Below are positions 23,431 to 32,499 of a stretch of 64,000 bases of DNA, piece after piece (positions within the stretch are counted from its first letter, which is position 1; the number at the start of each line of letters is the position of its first letter). The stretch is from Lachnospiraceae bacterium (lineage in GTDB: Bacteria > Bacillota > Clostridia > Lachnospirales > Lachnospiraceae). Location: the NCBI GenBank assembly GCA_021770785.1, contig JAETQH010000001.1, forward strand, positions 1-64,000, written 5' to 3'. Both the position numbers and the translations under genes were made by a program. Under the pieces are notes generated by a model. It searched no databases, was not told the origin of the DNA, and saw only the letters and a program-made list of their open reading frames with translations.

Positions 23431-25671
23431 TATATCCTCATTGTACTGCGCAATGGTTCTGTCAGATGAGAAGAAACCTGCTTTGCTGATGTTGACAAGC
23501 ATTTTCTTAGCCCAAGCCATGCGGTCCTCATAATCAGCGTAGATACGCTCTTTTGTCTCTACGTAATCCTTGAAGTCCGGTAAAGTCATGAACCAGTCTT
23601 TATTTAACAGTTCCTTGTAAAGACGCTCTAAGTTCTCTCTGCAGCCTACTGCCATTAAAGTATCGCTGACGATAAAGTCGATGGCGCGTTTGATATCCGG
23701 GTCATTATCATAGTATTTTCTGGATACATAATCTGCTTTCTCGTAATGCTCAATAACAGCCTCAGAGGACTCACCAAAGATGTAAATATTGTCGTCACCT
23801 ACAAACTGGTGCATCTCAACATTAGCGCCGTCCATGGTTCCGATGGCTACCGCACCGTTTAACATAAATTTCATGTTAGAAGTACCGGATGCCTCTTTGG
23901 AAGCAAGGGAAATCTGCTCATGGATATCTGCTGCCGGAATTAATTTCTCAGCTAAGGTTACGTTGTAGTTTTCTACCATAACCACCCTTAAATATGGAGA
24001 AACCTCCGGGTCTTTGCTGATAACTTCCTGTAAGCAGAGGATTAAATGAATAATATCCTTTGCGATTACATAAGCCGGAGCTGCCTTTGCACCGAAAATA
24101 ACGGTGATTGGGCGGGCAGGTTTCTTGCCTGCTTTGATTTCAAAATATTTGTGAATGACATAGAGTGCATTCATCTGCTGTCTCTTATACTCGTGAAGTC
24201 TCTTAATCTGGATATCGTAGATGGAGTTGTCATCTAACTCGATTCCCTGAGTCTTTGCTAAGTATGCCTTTAAGTCAGCTTTTCTTGCCGCTTTTACGTC
24301 TAATAACTTCTGTAAAACAGCCTCATCATCTGCGAATTTTCCTAATTTCTCCAGCTCTTCTGCATTTTTCTTGTAGCCGTCTCCGATTAAGGAGGTAATC
24401 AGCTCTGCCAAATCGGAATTACAGTGTAATAACCAGCGGCGGAAAGTGATACCATTGGTCTTGTTGTTGAATTTCTCCGGATAAATCTTGTAGAAATTAT
24501 TCAGCTCGGAGTTCTTTAAAATCTCGGTGTGAAGGTAAGCAACACCGTTTACGCTGTATCCGTAATGGATATCCATATGTGCCATATGCACACGTTTTTC
24601 ATCGTCAATGATGGCAACGGATTTGTCGTCGTATTTTTTCACCACACGGCTGTTTAATTCGTAAATAATCGGCAGTAACTGCGGAACTGCTTTCTCTAAG
24701 AAATGGATAGGCCACTTCTCTAATGCTTCCGCTAAAATGGTGTGGTTGGTGTATGCACAGGTCTTAGAAACAATGTCGATTGCCTCGTCCATTAAGATGC
24801 CGCGCTCCATCAGCAGACGGATTAATTCCGGAATTACCATACTTGGATGGGTATCGTTAATCTGGATTGCTGCATACTCATGTAAATCATGAAGATTGCT
24901 GCCTCTCTGCAGAGCCTCGTCAATGATTAATCTTGCGCCGTTGCTTACCATGAAATACTGCTGGTATACACGGAGAATTCTTCCCTTATCATCAGAGTCA
25001 TCCGGATATAAGAATAAGGTTAAATTCTTTGCAATGTCCTCTTTGTTAAAGTCAATGCCGTTTCCTACCAAGCTCTCGTCCACGGTCTCCACATCGAAAA
25101 GATGAAGCTTTGTGGTACGGTTCTCATAACCGATAACGTCAATATCATATAACCTGGACTGTAAGGTAAATCCGCCGAACTGGATGGGGTAAGAAACCTC
25201 TGTTCTTGTAAGCCAGCTCTCTTTTTCAATCCATGGGTTTGGTGTCTCATTCTGTAAGTTGTTCTGGAATACCTGTTTGAATAAACCGTAATGATAATTT
25301 AAACCAACACCGTCACCGTTTAAACCAAGGCTTGCGATTGAGTCAAGAAAACATGCTGCAAGACGTCCTAAACCGCCGTTTCCTAAAGACGGTTCCGGCT
25401 CAACCTCCTCGATTTCTGCAAGGCTCTTGCCGTTGTCTGCTAATAGCTTTTTCACATCCTCATAAATGCCGAGGTTGATTAAGTTGTTGGATAACAATTT
25501 TCCGATTAAGAATTCTGCGGAAATATAGTACAATTTACGCTTTCCGGCGTTGCTCTCTTTTTCCTTTGCCATTCCTTTTGTCATCTCTAATAAGGAATAG
25601 TAAAGTTCTTCGTTGCTGCACTGTGCGATAGATTTGTTGCATCTTTTTGTTACGATTTCCTGTAAATTCAT
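23419..25671 (-). CDS. glgP: Glycogen/starch/alpha-glucan phosphorylase
   Basis: Releases glucose-1-phosphate from alpha-1,4-glucans (GT35, pyridoxal phosphate enzyme, cytosolic). 750 residues. Family features: [68 protein letters not shown] and the PLP-lysine segment [30 protein letters not shown] 25671 follows GGAGG; the longer frame lacks homologous residues. It is a lone gene here with no other glg genes nearby. Its stop codon is inside a 20-bp tandem array. Confidence 0.96.
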   Translation of the reverse strand: MNLQEIVTKRCNKSIAQCSNEELYYSLLEMTKGMAKEKESNAGKRKLYYISAEFLIGKLLSNNLINLGIYEDVKKLLADNGKSLAEIEEVEPEPSLGNGGLGRLAACFLDSIASLGLNGDGVGLNYHYGLFKQVFQNNLQNETPNPWIEKESWLTRTEVSYPIQFGGFTLQSRLYDIDVIGYENRTTKLHLFDVETVDESLVGNGIDFNKEDIAKNLTLFLYPDDSDDKGRILRVYQQYFMVSNGARLIIDEALQRGSNLHDLHEYAAIQINDTHPSMVIPELIRLLMERGILMDEAIDIVSKTCAYTNHTILAEALEKWPIHFLEKAVPQLLPIIYELNSRVVKKYDDKSVAIIDDEKRVHMAHMDIHYGYSVNGVAYLHTEILKNSELNNFYKIYPEKFNNKTNGITFRRWLLHCNSDLAELITSLIGDGYKKNAEELEKLGKFADDEAVLQKLLDVKAARKADLKAYLAKTQGIELDDNSIYDIQIKRLHEYKRQQMNALYVIHKYFEIKAGKKPARPITVIFGAKAAPAYVIAKDIIHLILCLQEVISKDPEVSPYLRVVMVENYNVTLAEKLIPAADIHEQISLASKEASGTSNMKFMLNGAVAIGTMDGANVEMHQFVGDDNIYIFGESSEAVIEHYEKADYVSRKYYDNDPDIKRAIDFIVSDTLMAVGCRENLERLYKELLNKDWFMTLPDFKDYVETKERIYADYEDRMAWAKKMLVNISKAGFFSSDRTIAQYNEDIWHL

Positions 25672-25899
25672 TTTTCCTCCATTCTGGCGTCTTTTGCGCC
25701 AACACATTGTTGTTTGCCGAACCTTCTCCTTTTTGTCCGCCTGCGGGAAACCTCCCAGATGTTTTTGTTCCTGTTATGCTTTTCGAATGTTTTCGCAAAT
25801 CCATAACTTTATGATACTATTATATGTATTGGAACTTGTTTTTTCTAGTAATATCTGGTTAAAAAGTGGTACAATTCTATCATATGAGGAAAACTACAG

Positions 25900-26232
25900 C
25901 TATTTCTCCTTTTGGACGCAACATTCTAATTTTCTATTAATCTTCTCAATCCACCTGCTATCATCACTCTCAAACAACTTTATAACCTTTCCAAAATTAC
26001 TACTTCCAGTAACAGAATCATCCAACTCCAGCTTACTCATTCGCCGGCACATATCTACATAATTCTCCTCAGTAACGTGTTCCATAACGTTTTGTATCTG
26101 GTCTGCTCTTCCTTTGTAATTCTCCACCCCGGTATATTTCTTAATCAAAGGAGCATTTACCGATTTTGCCGGTGATTTCAAATTTTCGTCAGTCCAATGC
26201 TTATCCAAAATCTTTGGGAGCTTATTTGCCAT
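25900..26232 (-). CDS. 110-residue partner of AAA ATPase, unrecognised
   Basis: Small, soluble and hydrophilic; begins MANKLPKILDKHWTDENLKS and ends ESDDSRWIEKINRKLECC. I cannot place it in a family. It lacks the TOPRIM-like acidic pattern and PCFELW motif of RloB proteins that normally accompany ATPases of this type. ATG 26232 is chosen because AAAGGGGG lies nine bases upstream; three earlier in-frame ATGs are too close. It overlaps the ATPase gene by 11 bases, so the pair is translated together. It could be a small effector, an adaptor, or the remnant of a larger partner. Confidence 0.6.
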   Translation of the reverse strand: MANKLPKILDKHWTDENLKSPAKSVNAPLIKKYTGVENYKGRADQIQNVMEHVTEENYVDMCRRMSKLELDDSVTGSSNFGKVIKLFESDDSRWIEKINRKLECCVQKEK

Positions 26233-27499
26233 CAGCATCATCCCCCTTTACATTCCCTTTAATACCAAGCAGAGAATTGATTAGTTCCGGATCAGGCAAT
26301 GCTCCAAGAGCACCTTTCCTATATTTTTCCATAACATCCGTCGTATCTCTCACGCCCTGTTGCGCTGTAAAATCTGCAAGTGAATATACGTATACACTTT
26401 CCTCATCCTTATGAACAAACCAAATCTGCTCCTTCCGGAACATTCTCTTACAGTCCATAAGATTAATATCATGAACTGTAAATATCATCTGCGCTCTGGT
26501 ATTCAGTTCATTATTAAACATCGCAACAATCGCTCTGGTAAGTTTAAAGTGGATACTGCTATCCAACTCATCCACAACAAGAATTCGGCCCTGTTCAAGT
26601 GCTTCTATGATAAAACTGGCAATAACCACAATCTTCTTTGTTCCCGTCGAATCAAACAGCATACTTGGCACATGAACTCCTTTATACGTGGAAACCAATC
26701 TGATCTGGTCCATAATGTTCTCTGGAATATCAAGTACTTTCTCATCCGGTTTTTCATCACTATCAGTAGTTTTTAATTGTATCTTATCCATATCCACATA
26801 TTCGAAATTATCCATATATAGGTCTGCATTTTTTATAAACTCAACAACCTTTTGCTGCAACTGATTCTTATTCTTCATAAGTTCAATGGTGTGCTGCATA
26901 GGTATGTTATTCATATTAATGATATCCATTTTCTCAGCCAATCCAACAAGAATCTGCTTCATCTCATTGATATGTTTAAACTTACTTGTATCTATTACAT
27001 AACACAACAAATTATTTTTCGATACCATAGGAATCATAGACTCCACATCTTCATCAACACATTCATATATTTCACTGATGGTATCTCTCTTCAACCAGCA
27101 AACCTCTTTTTCATTGTTATACTGATCTTTGAATATTTCCGAAAATGATTCATATATATACTCTTCTTTTTCAGTATCATACTTAAAGTCATAAGAAAAC
27201 TCTCTTCTGGATGCCATAAATGTTACGCCTAATTCACATACATCACTATTAGTAAATATATTGGACATTAAGCCATTTTTCTTATTCAAAAGCACACTTT
27301 TTATAGACCTGATACACTTAATCAGGCAAGTTTTTCCCGCATTATTTGGACCATATATTCCCGCTGTTTTAAGCACATTAAAATTGTCCTCTTTATGAAC
27401 ATTAGCTCCGAATTTTTTATTTCGCATATCTGCTTTCATTGAAAATGTAATATTATCCTCAAATGCGTAACAATTTTTTGCTCTTACTTCTATAATCAT
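26222..27499 (-). CDS. AAA_21-type ATPase (AbiL/RloA-like)
   Basis: 425 residues. Opens with MIIEVRAKNCYAFEDNITFSM, then Walker A GPNNAGKT (50-57), a long helical insertion, and Walker B ILVVDELDSSIH (Asp-Glu at 310-311) with switch His in FTVHDIN (343). This architecture is that of AAA_21 proteins found in abortive-infection and other defence pairs such as AbiL. The partner gene overlaps its 3' end. Codon use is more A/T-rich than the flanking glgP gene, in keeping with acquired DNA. A perfect 20-bp palindrome lies upstream. Confidence 0.8.
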   Translation of the reverse strand: MIIEVRAKNCYAFEDNITFSMKADMRNKKFGANVHKEDNFNVLKTAGIYGPNNAGKTCLIKCIRSIKSVLLNKKNGLMSNIFTNSDVCELGVTFMASRREFSYDFKYDTEKEEYIYESFSEIFKDQYNNEKEVCWLKRDTISEIYECVDEDVESMIPMVSKNNLLCYVIDTSKFKHINEMKQILVGLAEKMDIINMNNIPMQHTIELMKNKNQLQQKVVEFIKNADLYMDNFEYVDMDKIQLKTTDSDEKPDEKVLDIPENIMDQIRLVSTYKGVHVPSMLFDSTGTKKIVVIASFIIEALEQGRILVVDELDSSIHFKLTRAIVAMFNNELNTRAQMIFTVHDINLMDCKRMFRKEQIWFVHKDEESVYVYSLADFTAQQGVRDTTDVMEKYRKGALGALPDPELINSLLGIKGNVKGDDADGK

Positions 27500-27583
27500 A
27501 GTTCATTCCTCTAAGTCACTTTTCTTCCTTATTTATCATTATTATATCGCAAAATATTTTTTATGCATTTTTTTCACAAAAAA

Positions 27584-27603
27584 TGTAAAATAATTATTTT
27601 ACA
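27584..27603. promoter_or_regulatory. Perfect 20-bp palindrome upstream of the ATPase gene
   Basis: TGTAAAATAATTATTTTACA is identical to its reverse complement. It lies 85 bases upstream of the ATPase start, with a TATAAT further down at about 27543-27549 on the minus strand. An operator or a hairpin are both possible. Confidence 0.5.
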
Positions 27604-27632
27604 CAACAAAAGGGCAGCCTGCCAAGCCGCCC
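27602..27632 (-). terminator. Terminator downstream of fliB
   Basis: Minus strand GGGCGGC / GCTGCCC with a seven-base loop followed by TTTTGTTGT. Together with the palindrome it fills part of the 27500-27809 gap; nothing else is seen there. Confidence 0.65.
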
Positions 27633-27809
27633 ATTCGTCATATTTTCTATTTTATTTTTGTTACACTGTTTTCTCTTATCGAGAAAGGCAAGCAACGCAA
27701 CAATAAATTTTGCAAATAAGATTTTTCAGATTGTTTCCAGATAACGGAAAGCTTTTTATAATTCTCAATGACGGAATTACCGCCATTCACTCCCCATTTG
27801 GTTACAATT

Positions 27810-28959
27810 TTAAAGTAATGCCAGCAGCTCCTCCGTCTTCATGAAGCCCTCCTCCTCACAAATTTTACGCAGCCTTTCCTTGCTTTCTTTGTTATGCTGC
27901 AAAGCCCTTGCCGCAGCGGTATAAACTGCAATCTGCTCTTCAAAGCTTAATCTGCTCCCTTTTTCTTCTGTGAGTACAGCCAGAAAGCAGGCATGTATGC
28001 AATACATATGGACTACCTCTGCCACACATTCCATGATATCATAATCCGGCATAGCGTTCATATAACAAAAGTAAAGATAATAGCTAAGATACTGTTCAAA
28101 CCGAATTTCGTATTTCTTATTTCTAATATGTCTAAGCGTTCCCTGTAAATCAAACCTTTCCGCACCGCAGCTGCAAATAATTCCTGCTATTCCGTCACTA
28201 ATTCTTTTTAATCGTCCCCCGCCTTGAAAGTAGAGTATTTCGTGACAAACTGCCAATAAAAACTTAGTCAGCTTCAACGGATTTTTCTCCATACTTTTTA
28301 ATGAAGCGGAAATACTTTCTAACTGTTTCACATCAGAAAATGTCCGCAATAATTCTTCCCCATTCCCTCCCCTTTTCAAACAGCCCTCAGCCCTCATACA
28401 TATCGTTAAAAAATATCAGCAGCCGCAGGCGCTCTGTAATAGATAACTTGCGATATTGCAAGATACCGAGAGAAAGCTTTAGCCCCGCCATCAAATTATC
28501 AAAATGCTCCTGTTTTTCTTTCGAAACAGGCATGTTTTCCCCCTTTTCATAAAGACTTATCTTTGCCGGCTCCTTCTGACTTAATAATCTCCCTGCTGCC
28601 TCTGGACAAGAAAGACTATAACCTGCAAAGCTGCAGTTTTCCGTTGCTGCTATTATAAAACGAGGGTATGTCTTACAGACCATACACATCTTATCCTTTC
28701 CCAGGTTCTGATATATCTCACATAAATTTTTATCTGTCAGCATGGGACAGCGTCCATCCTTATCCAGCTTAATTCTATATTGTTTTGAAAAAGGAACGAT
28801 TGACACACGCAGTTTATCACCAAACTCTCCCCCTTCCTTTAAATACGAATCTCCTGCCTGCTTATCCACGTCAATATTCCACCCTGCACAGCAAGTATCG
28901 GGACATTTTGCTCCAATGCAGGAAAACTCTTTGTTTGTACTTAAACGATAGTATTGCAT
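27810..28959 (-). pseudogene. fliB: Flagellin lysine-N-methylase FliB, frame broken by a 7-bp duplication
   Basis: FliB methylates lysines of flagellin, whose gene lies just upstream. The N-terminal part (28959-28387) has the cysteine cluster at residues 14, 19, 23 and 24 and CPMLTDKNLCEIYQNLGKDKMCMVCKTYPR; the second part (28397-27810) continues the family to EEEGFMKTEELLALL. Together they have the normal length near 385 residues. At 28382-28395 the heptamer AGCCCTC is present twice; removing one copy joins the frames as YEGCLKRGGNGEELLRTF without a break. As it stands translation stops after NDMYEG. ATG 28959 is used because GGAG precedes it. A second in-frame ATG at 28397 could restart the distal half. 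Confidence 0.85.
28382..28395. repeat. Heptanucleotide tandem duplication in fliB
   Basis: AGCCCTCAGCCCTC on the plus strand, two exact copies. One extra copy shifts the reading frame by one. Confidence 0.95.
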
Positions 28960-29009
28960 TTTAATCTCCATTCCGGAACGTTAGTTTTCAATCTAATCTC
29001 CTAGTATCA

Positions 29010-29042
29010 AAGGAGCCGCGGCAAAACTGCAGCGGCTCCTTC
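29010..29042 (-). terminator. Terminator of fliC
   Basis: GGAGCCGC / GCGGCTCC stem (29012-29039) with a 12-base loop; the tail on the minus strand is TTTGAT, only weakly T-rich. Confidence 0.6.
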
Positions 29043-29075
29043 TGAACTATTACAACTATTTATTATCCTATTACC

Positions 29076-29109
29076 GTAAATCTTACCTTACTGTAAATCT
29101 TACCTTACT
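29076..29109. repeat. Two 17-bp tandem repeats overlapping the fliC stop codon
   Basis: GTAAATCTTACCTTACT at 29076-29092 and 29093-29109, with a further partial copy to the left (TTACC before 29076). The fliC stop codon (29105-29107) lies in the second copy. Confidence 0.95.
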
Positions 29110-30730
29110 GTAAGAGGGAAAGTACACCCTGTGTAGACTGGTTCGCCTGAGCCAGCATAGACTGTCCTGCCTGTGCAAGAATGTTGTTCTTACTGTACTC
29201 AACCATCTCTTCTGCCATATCGGTATCACGGATACGTGATTCTGCATTCTGGGTATTCTCAGCTGCAGTGTCAAGGTTTGCGATGGTGTGCTCCAAACGG
29301 TTCTGGATAGCACCCATTCTACCACGCTGTTCTGATACTTTCTTGATGGCAGCATCAATGGTGGTGGTAGCTTTCTGTGCTCCCTTCTGTGTGCTTAAAT
29401 CTACCTTATTGCCATCTACTCCAAGTGCTCTTGCGCTCATGTTCTCTAAGGAGAAGCTCATGGTCTGACCTTCGTTTGCACCGATCTGTAAGGTAATACC
29501 ATCACCTGTGGAAACACCATCATAGCCTGCCTGTCCCCACATAGCCTTTTCACTTCCAAGACCTGCACCATTTGCCATTGTAATTCCGGTGAATTTTGTT
29601 CCTGAACCTGTTGCAAATACCGTATTCGGTTCGTCCGGTGTTGCACCTTCTAATTTAACGTCAAAGTCAAATCCTGCCTCTTTTAAGATATCCTCAATAT
29701 CTGCAGCGGTATATTCTTTACCTGCTGCAAGATTAATATCATATTCTCCTGCGGTTACCGCATTTGTTCCATCAATTTTAATTGCAGTTTTTCCTGACGT
29801 AACGGAAACATTTTCTTTGCCACTTTCAGCCGTAAATGTAATATTGAACTTTGTATCGTTAAATTCAGTTCCATATTTATTTGCAGTAAAGCTAACTTTG
29901 TTTGCACCTACAAAATTTCCGGTTACCGTCACTGCCGTAGAAGTAGCTTTTGCACCTCCAACAGTCGCATCACTGACCTCAGCGTCTGTTGCTGTCATAA
30001 CTCCATTTTTCAGAGTAATCTTAATATCAGCCGGTGCATTAGTTGCAGTGCTATCCTCCTGTTTTGCATTTGCTACCAACTCATCAATTTCATCCTGCGT
30101 ATACACTTTACCTGCAGCGAGATTTAATGTCAGCTTTGTTCCTGCCTCATCCCAGATAGCAGATTCCTGTCCTTCTTTATTTGTAGCCGCTGCTGCAATC
30201 TTTACTGCTACTCCCGCTACACTAGATGTAATCAATGCACCACCGCCAGATATTCCTGCATCCACTACACCAAACTTCGGACCGGAACCTGTGCTTGATG
30301 CACCACCGGAACGGCTGCCATCTAACAATTTCATTGTATTAAACTCAGTTGTTTCAGAAATTCTTGTCAACTCGTCCTGTAACTGGCTGATTTCGTTCTG
30401 AACCGCCTCACGGTCATCATCTGTCTCAACGCCGTTGGCTGCCTGAACGGAAAGTTCACGCATTCTCTGTAAGATAGAATGCTGCTCATTTAATGCACCC
30501 TCAGCAGTCTGAATTAAGGAAATACCATCCTGTGCGTTATCAGAAGCTTTGTTTAAACCACGAATCTGACTTCTCATTTTCTCCGAAATAGAAAGACCTG
30601 CCGCATCATCTGCTGCACGGTTAATTCTGTAACCGGAAGATAACTTCTCAGAAGATTTTGCCTGTAAGCCTGTTGTGATACCTAAGTTTCTGTTTGCGTT
30701 CATCGCTGACATGTTGTGCTGTACTACCAT
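29105..30730 (-). CDS. fliC: Flagellin
   Basis: Filament subunit, exported by the flagellar type III system. 541 residues. Conserved N-terminal D0/D1 helices ([68 protein letters not shown]) and C-terminal helices ([52 protein letters not shown]) flank a central variable surface domain from about 145 to 420. The central part is rich in Thr, Ala and Lys. CsrA-type GGA sites cover its ribosome site, csrA lies upstream, and the lysine methylase FliB downstream is presently out of frame. Confidence 0.97.
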   Translation of the reverse strand: MVVQHNMSAMNANRNLGITTGLQAKSSEKLSSGYRINRAADDAAGLSISEKMRSQIRGLNKASDNAQDGISLIQTAEGALNEQHSILQRMRELSVQAANGVETDDDREAVQNEISQLQDELTRISETTEFNTMKLLDGSRSGGASSTGSGPKFGVVDAGISGGGALITSSVAGVAVKIAAAATNKEGQESAIWDEAGTKLTLNLAAGKVYTQDEIDELVANAKQEDSTATNAPADIKITLKNGVMTATDAEVSDATVGGAKATSTAVTVTGNFVGANKVSFTANKYGTEFNDTKFNITFTAESGKENVSVTSGKTAIKIDGTNAVTAGEYDINLAAGKEYTAADIEDILKEAGFDFDVKLEGATPDEPNTVFATGSGTKFTGITMANGAGLGSEKAMWGQAGYDGVSTGDGITLQIGANEGQTMSFSLENMSARALGVDGNKVDLSTQKGAQKATTTIDAAIKKVSEQRGRMGAIQNRLEHTIANLDTAAENTQNAESRIRDTDMAEEMVEYSKNNILAQAGQSMLAQANQSTQGVLSLLQ

Positions 30731-30737
30731 AAATTTT

Positions 30738-30766
30738 TACCTCCGTGTGATAAATTTTTCTCCTGC
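30738..30766 (-). promoter_or_regulatory. Predicted CsrA-binding sites in the fliC leader
   Basis: On the minus strand ACACGGAGGT (GGA at 30742-30744) overlaps the fliC ribosome site, and GCAGGAG (GGA at 30761-30763) lies 19 bases upstream. Two GGA sites with one on the Shine-Dalgarno is the known arrangement at hag in Bacillus. Upstream, 30840-30890 carries two similar small hairpins (GCATTCGC...AAATGC). Confidence 0.6.
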
Positions 30767-30911
30767 AAATGCGGTTTGCATCTGCGGCTTATTTTGGGAA
30801 TCCGTTCCCGTTTGTTTCCTGCGTCTTTTTCCTGACGCTGCATTCGCTTTGTAAATGCTGTTGTTGCATTCGCTTCGCAAATGCCTCTATAATAAGCCTG
30901 ACCCCTAGGAT

Positions 30912-30937
30912 AGTCCGGCATTATTACCCTGCTCTTA
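30912..30937 (-). promoter_or_regulatory. Possible flagellar sigma (SigD/sigma-28) promoter of fliC
   Basis: Minus strand TAAG, 14 bases, GCCGGACT. It is related to TAAA-N15-GCCGATAT but imperfect; it begins at the csrA stop codon. Read-through from csrA is the alternative. Confidence 0.3.
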
Positions 30938-31234
30938 TCCTTCTTTTTTCTGTTTCATTTCCGCCGGAAGCAGCATTCCTGTTTCCCTGCTTTTCCCGCT
31001 GCGTTTTTCCCGTCTGATAATCTCTGTAATCTCACGTTTCGCCTGTAGGGAAATATCTCTGTCCCTGTAGTAGGGCGTCTTTCCGTTTCCTCCTGCAGAG
31101 CTTCTTGCCACATTAATCTCCCGTGGCGCCTCCACTAACAGATGAATGTTGTTGGATGAGCCTCCGGAAAAAATCACCCGGACGTTTTCTCCGATATCAA
31201 GAAATTCTCCCGGACGCAATGTAAGTTTCAGCAT
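30935..31234 (-). CDS. csrA: CsrA-like translational regulator
   Basis: Binds GGA motifs in mRNA leaders; in Firmicutes it represses flagellin translation and is antagonised by FliW (not visible here). 99 residues. The CsrA core is MLKLTLRPGEFLDIGENVRVIFSGGSSNNIHLLVEAPREINVARSS, with the conserved hydrophobic strands and EAPREINVAR RNA-binding edge. It has an unusually long basic tail (about 45 residues, RDRDISLQAKREITEIIRREKRSGK) compared with the usual 60-75-residue length. Directly upstream of fliC, its best candidate target. Confidence 0.85.
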   Translation of the reverse strand: MLKLTLRPGEFLDIGENVRVIFSGGSSNNIHLLVEAPREINVARSSAGGNGKTPYYRDRDISLQAKREITEIIRREKRSGKSRETGMLLPAEMKQKKEG

Positions 31235-31277
31235 AAAAACCTCCTTGTTTTACTTTCATTCCTACCAGTGACATTAA

Positions 31278-31305
31278 ATGCAACAATTCTTATAATATTG
31301 GTGCA
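31278..31305. other. Imperfect inverted repeat at the left of the recombinase gene
   Basis: TGCAACAAT / ATTGGTGCA arms around TCTTATAAT. The sequence shares ATGCAACA and TTATAA with the hairpin on the other side of the gene (31994-32034). It also provides a TATAAT for the recombinase promoter. Confidence 0.4.
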
Positions 31306-31354
31306 AATACAAAAGAGCAGGAGCGTTCTTACTTCTGTAGAAAGGGAGGAATTT

Positions 31355-31945
31355 ATGGGAACAGCACAACCAATCAGAGAAAAAGAAGAATTACAGAAAT
31401 TTATAAATTATTATCAGGATGTTCAGCCTTCGCCGCGAAACGAAGCCCTGATTGTCCTAGGTCTGCACACGGCATTGCGTATCAGTGACATCCTGTCGCT
31501 GCGCTGGCAGGACGTTTATAATTTTGAGCAAAAATGTTATCATACTCATCTGTTTATTCGGGAAAAAAAGACCGGAAAGAAAACGGTGATTGCCATAAAC
31601 AGCCATGTAAAAAAGGCATTGGATGCATTAAAAAAAGAACGGAAAGCCGTTACTTCAGATAACTATATTTTTACCAAAAGCACCGATTACACTGCACCTC
31701 TGAACCGTTCCCAGGCATACCGCATTGTGAAGCACGCCGCTGAGGACGCCCTGCACGAGGAGCATATCAGCTGTCACTCCCTGCGGAAAACCTTCGGCTA
31801 CTATGCCTGGAAGCAGGGCACGCCGCCTGCGCTTCTGATGGATATTTACAATCATTCTTCTTATGCTGTGACAAAAAAATATCTGGGAATTGAGCAGGAT
31901 GAGCGGGATTCCATCTTTATGGAAATAGATTTTTATAAAAATTGA
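31355..31945 (+). CDS. Small tyrosine recombinase (integrase-like)
   Basis: 196 residues, essentially only the catalytic domain of the phage-integrase family. All catalytic residues are visible: Arg42 (ALRISD), Lys in KKTGKK (about 72-76), His141 and Arg144 (CHSLRKTFG), His167 (YNHSS) and Tyr176 (TKKYLGIE). The core-binding N-terminal domain is nearly absent, as in small stand-alone DNA invertases. ATG 31355 follows AGGGAGG. It is divergent from csrA-fliC and bracketed by related inverted repeats. Function may be local DNA inversion or excision; no invertible promoter was found by eye. Confidence 0.85.
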   Translation: MGTAQPIREKEELQKFINYYQDVQPSPRNEALIVLGLHTALRISDILSLRWQDVYNFEQKCYHTHLFIREKKTGKKTVIAINSHVKKALDALKKERKAVTSDNYIFTKSTDYTAPLNRSQAYRIVKHAAEDALHEEHISCHSLRKTFGYYAWKQGTPPALLMDIYNHSSYAVTKKYLGIEQDERDSIFMEIDFYKN

Positions 31946-31993
31946 AAAAAAGGCTAAAGTTTTAAAACCATGTTCCGATATAATATGTGTAAT

Positions 31994-32034
31994 AAAAAAA
32001 TGCAACATTTTTATAAGAAATGTTGCATTTTTTT
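31994..32034. terminator. Hairpin after the recombinase gene, terminator or recombination site
   Basis: AAAAAAATGCAACATTT pairs exactly with AAATGTTGCATTTTTTT across TTATAAG. T-tracts on both strands suit a bidirectional terminator. The 11-12-bp arms with 7-base centre also resemble a Xer-type core site. The rest of 31946-32250 holds only the leader of the small ORF. Confidence 0.75.
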
Positions 32035-32250
32035 ATACATTAATTTTATTTATTTTAAAATGTTTCCCGCATCAAATCTTACCCTCCCGTCATTTGAATC
32101 TTATTCAAAAGGCTGTTTTTGATTCCCAGTTTCAACAATTTATGTTAAACTAATAGCGGAATGAAGAAAAATCATAGATAAAATATACTGACATGGCAGC
32201 CGGAAGGGCGCACCATCTGCTTTCTGAGCCTTGAGGAAAGGAGTGGTTTT

Positions 32251-32367
32251 ATGTACGTTACATATAGTGATTTATTTGCATTTGTAATGGTTCTTATTGC
32301 CGTAGCAGCTTTTTTAACAGCGACAATAACAAGCATAAAAAATAGCGTCCCCGCTCTGGTAAAGTAG
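32251..32367 (+). CDS. 38-residue hydrophobic protein, type I toxin/holin-like
   Basis: ATG at 32251 follows GAAAGGAGTGG, a strong ribosome site. The product has one hydrophobic helix (about residues 8-29: LFAFVMVLIAVAAFLTATIT) with a short polar N-terminus and a Lys-containing tail (IKNSVPALVK). Size and shape match TxpA/Hol_Tox-type membrane toxins of type I toxin-antitoxin systems, but no sequence identity can be claimed. Its stop codon is inside the following terminator hairpin. On the opposite strand a TTGACA reads toward the gene from about 32383, so an antisense RNA is conceivable. Confidence 0.6.
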   Translation: MYVTYSDLFAFVMVLIAVAAFLTATITSIKNSVPALVK

Positions 32368-32379
32368 GACGCTATTTTT
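32338..32379 (+). terminator. Terminator overlapping the small ORF stop codon
   Basis: AAAAATAGCGTCC / GGACGCTATTTTT stem with a 16-base loop; T5 tail in the right arm. Confidence 0.9.
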
Positions 32380-32499
32380 GTCAACTATAACTGCCGGAAA
32401 CGGATAGGTTGCGTCTATCGTTCCGACTGCCTTGTGAATATATTATAGCTTTTTTTAGTCAAAATGTAAACCCTATTTCAAGGAAAAGGTTACCCGGTC

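Noticed and set aside
29589-30401. 270-codon plus-strand ORF
   Set aside because: Lies antisense to the central domain of fliC, has no ribosome site, and its Ser/Val/Pro-rich composition is what the complement of Thr/Ala/Gly codons produces.
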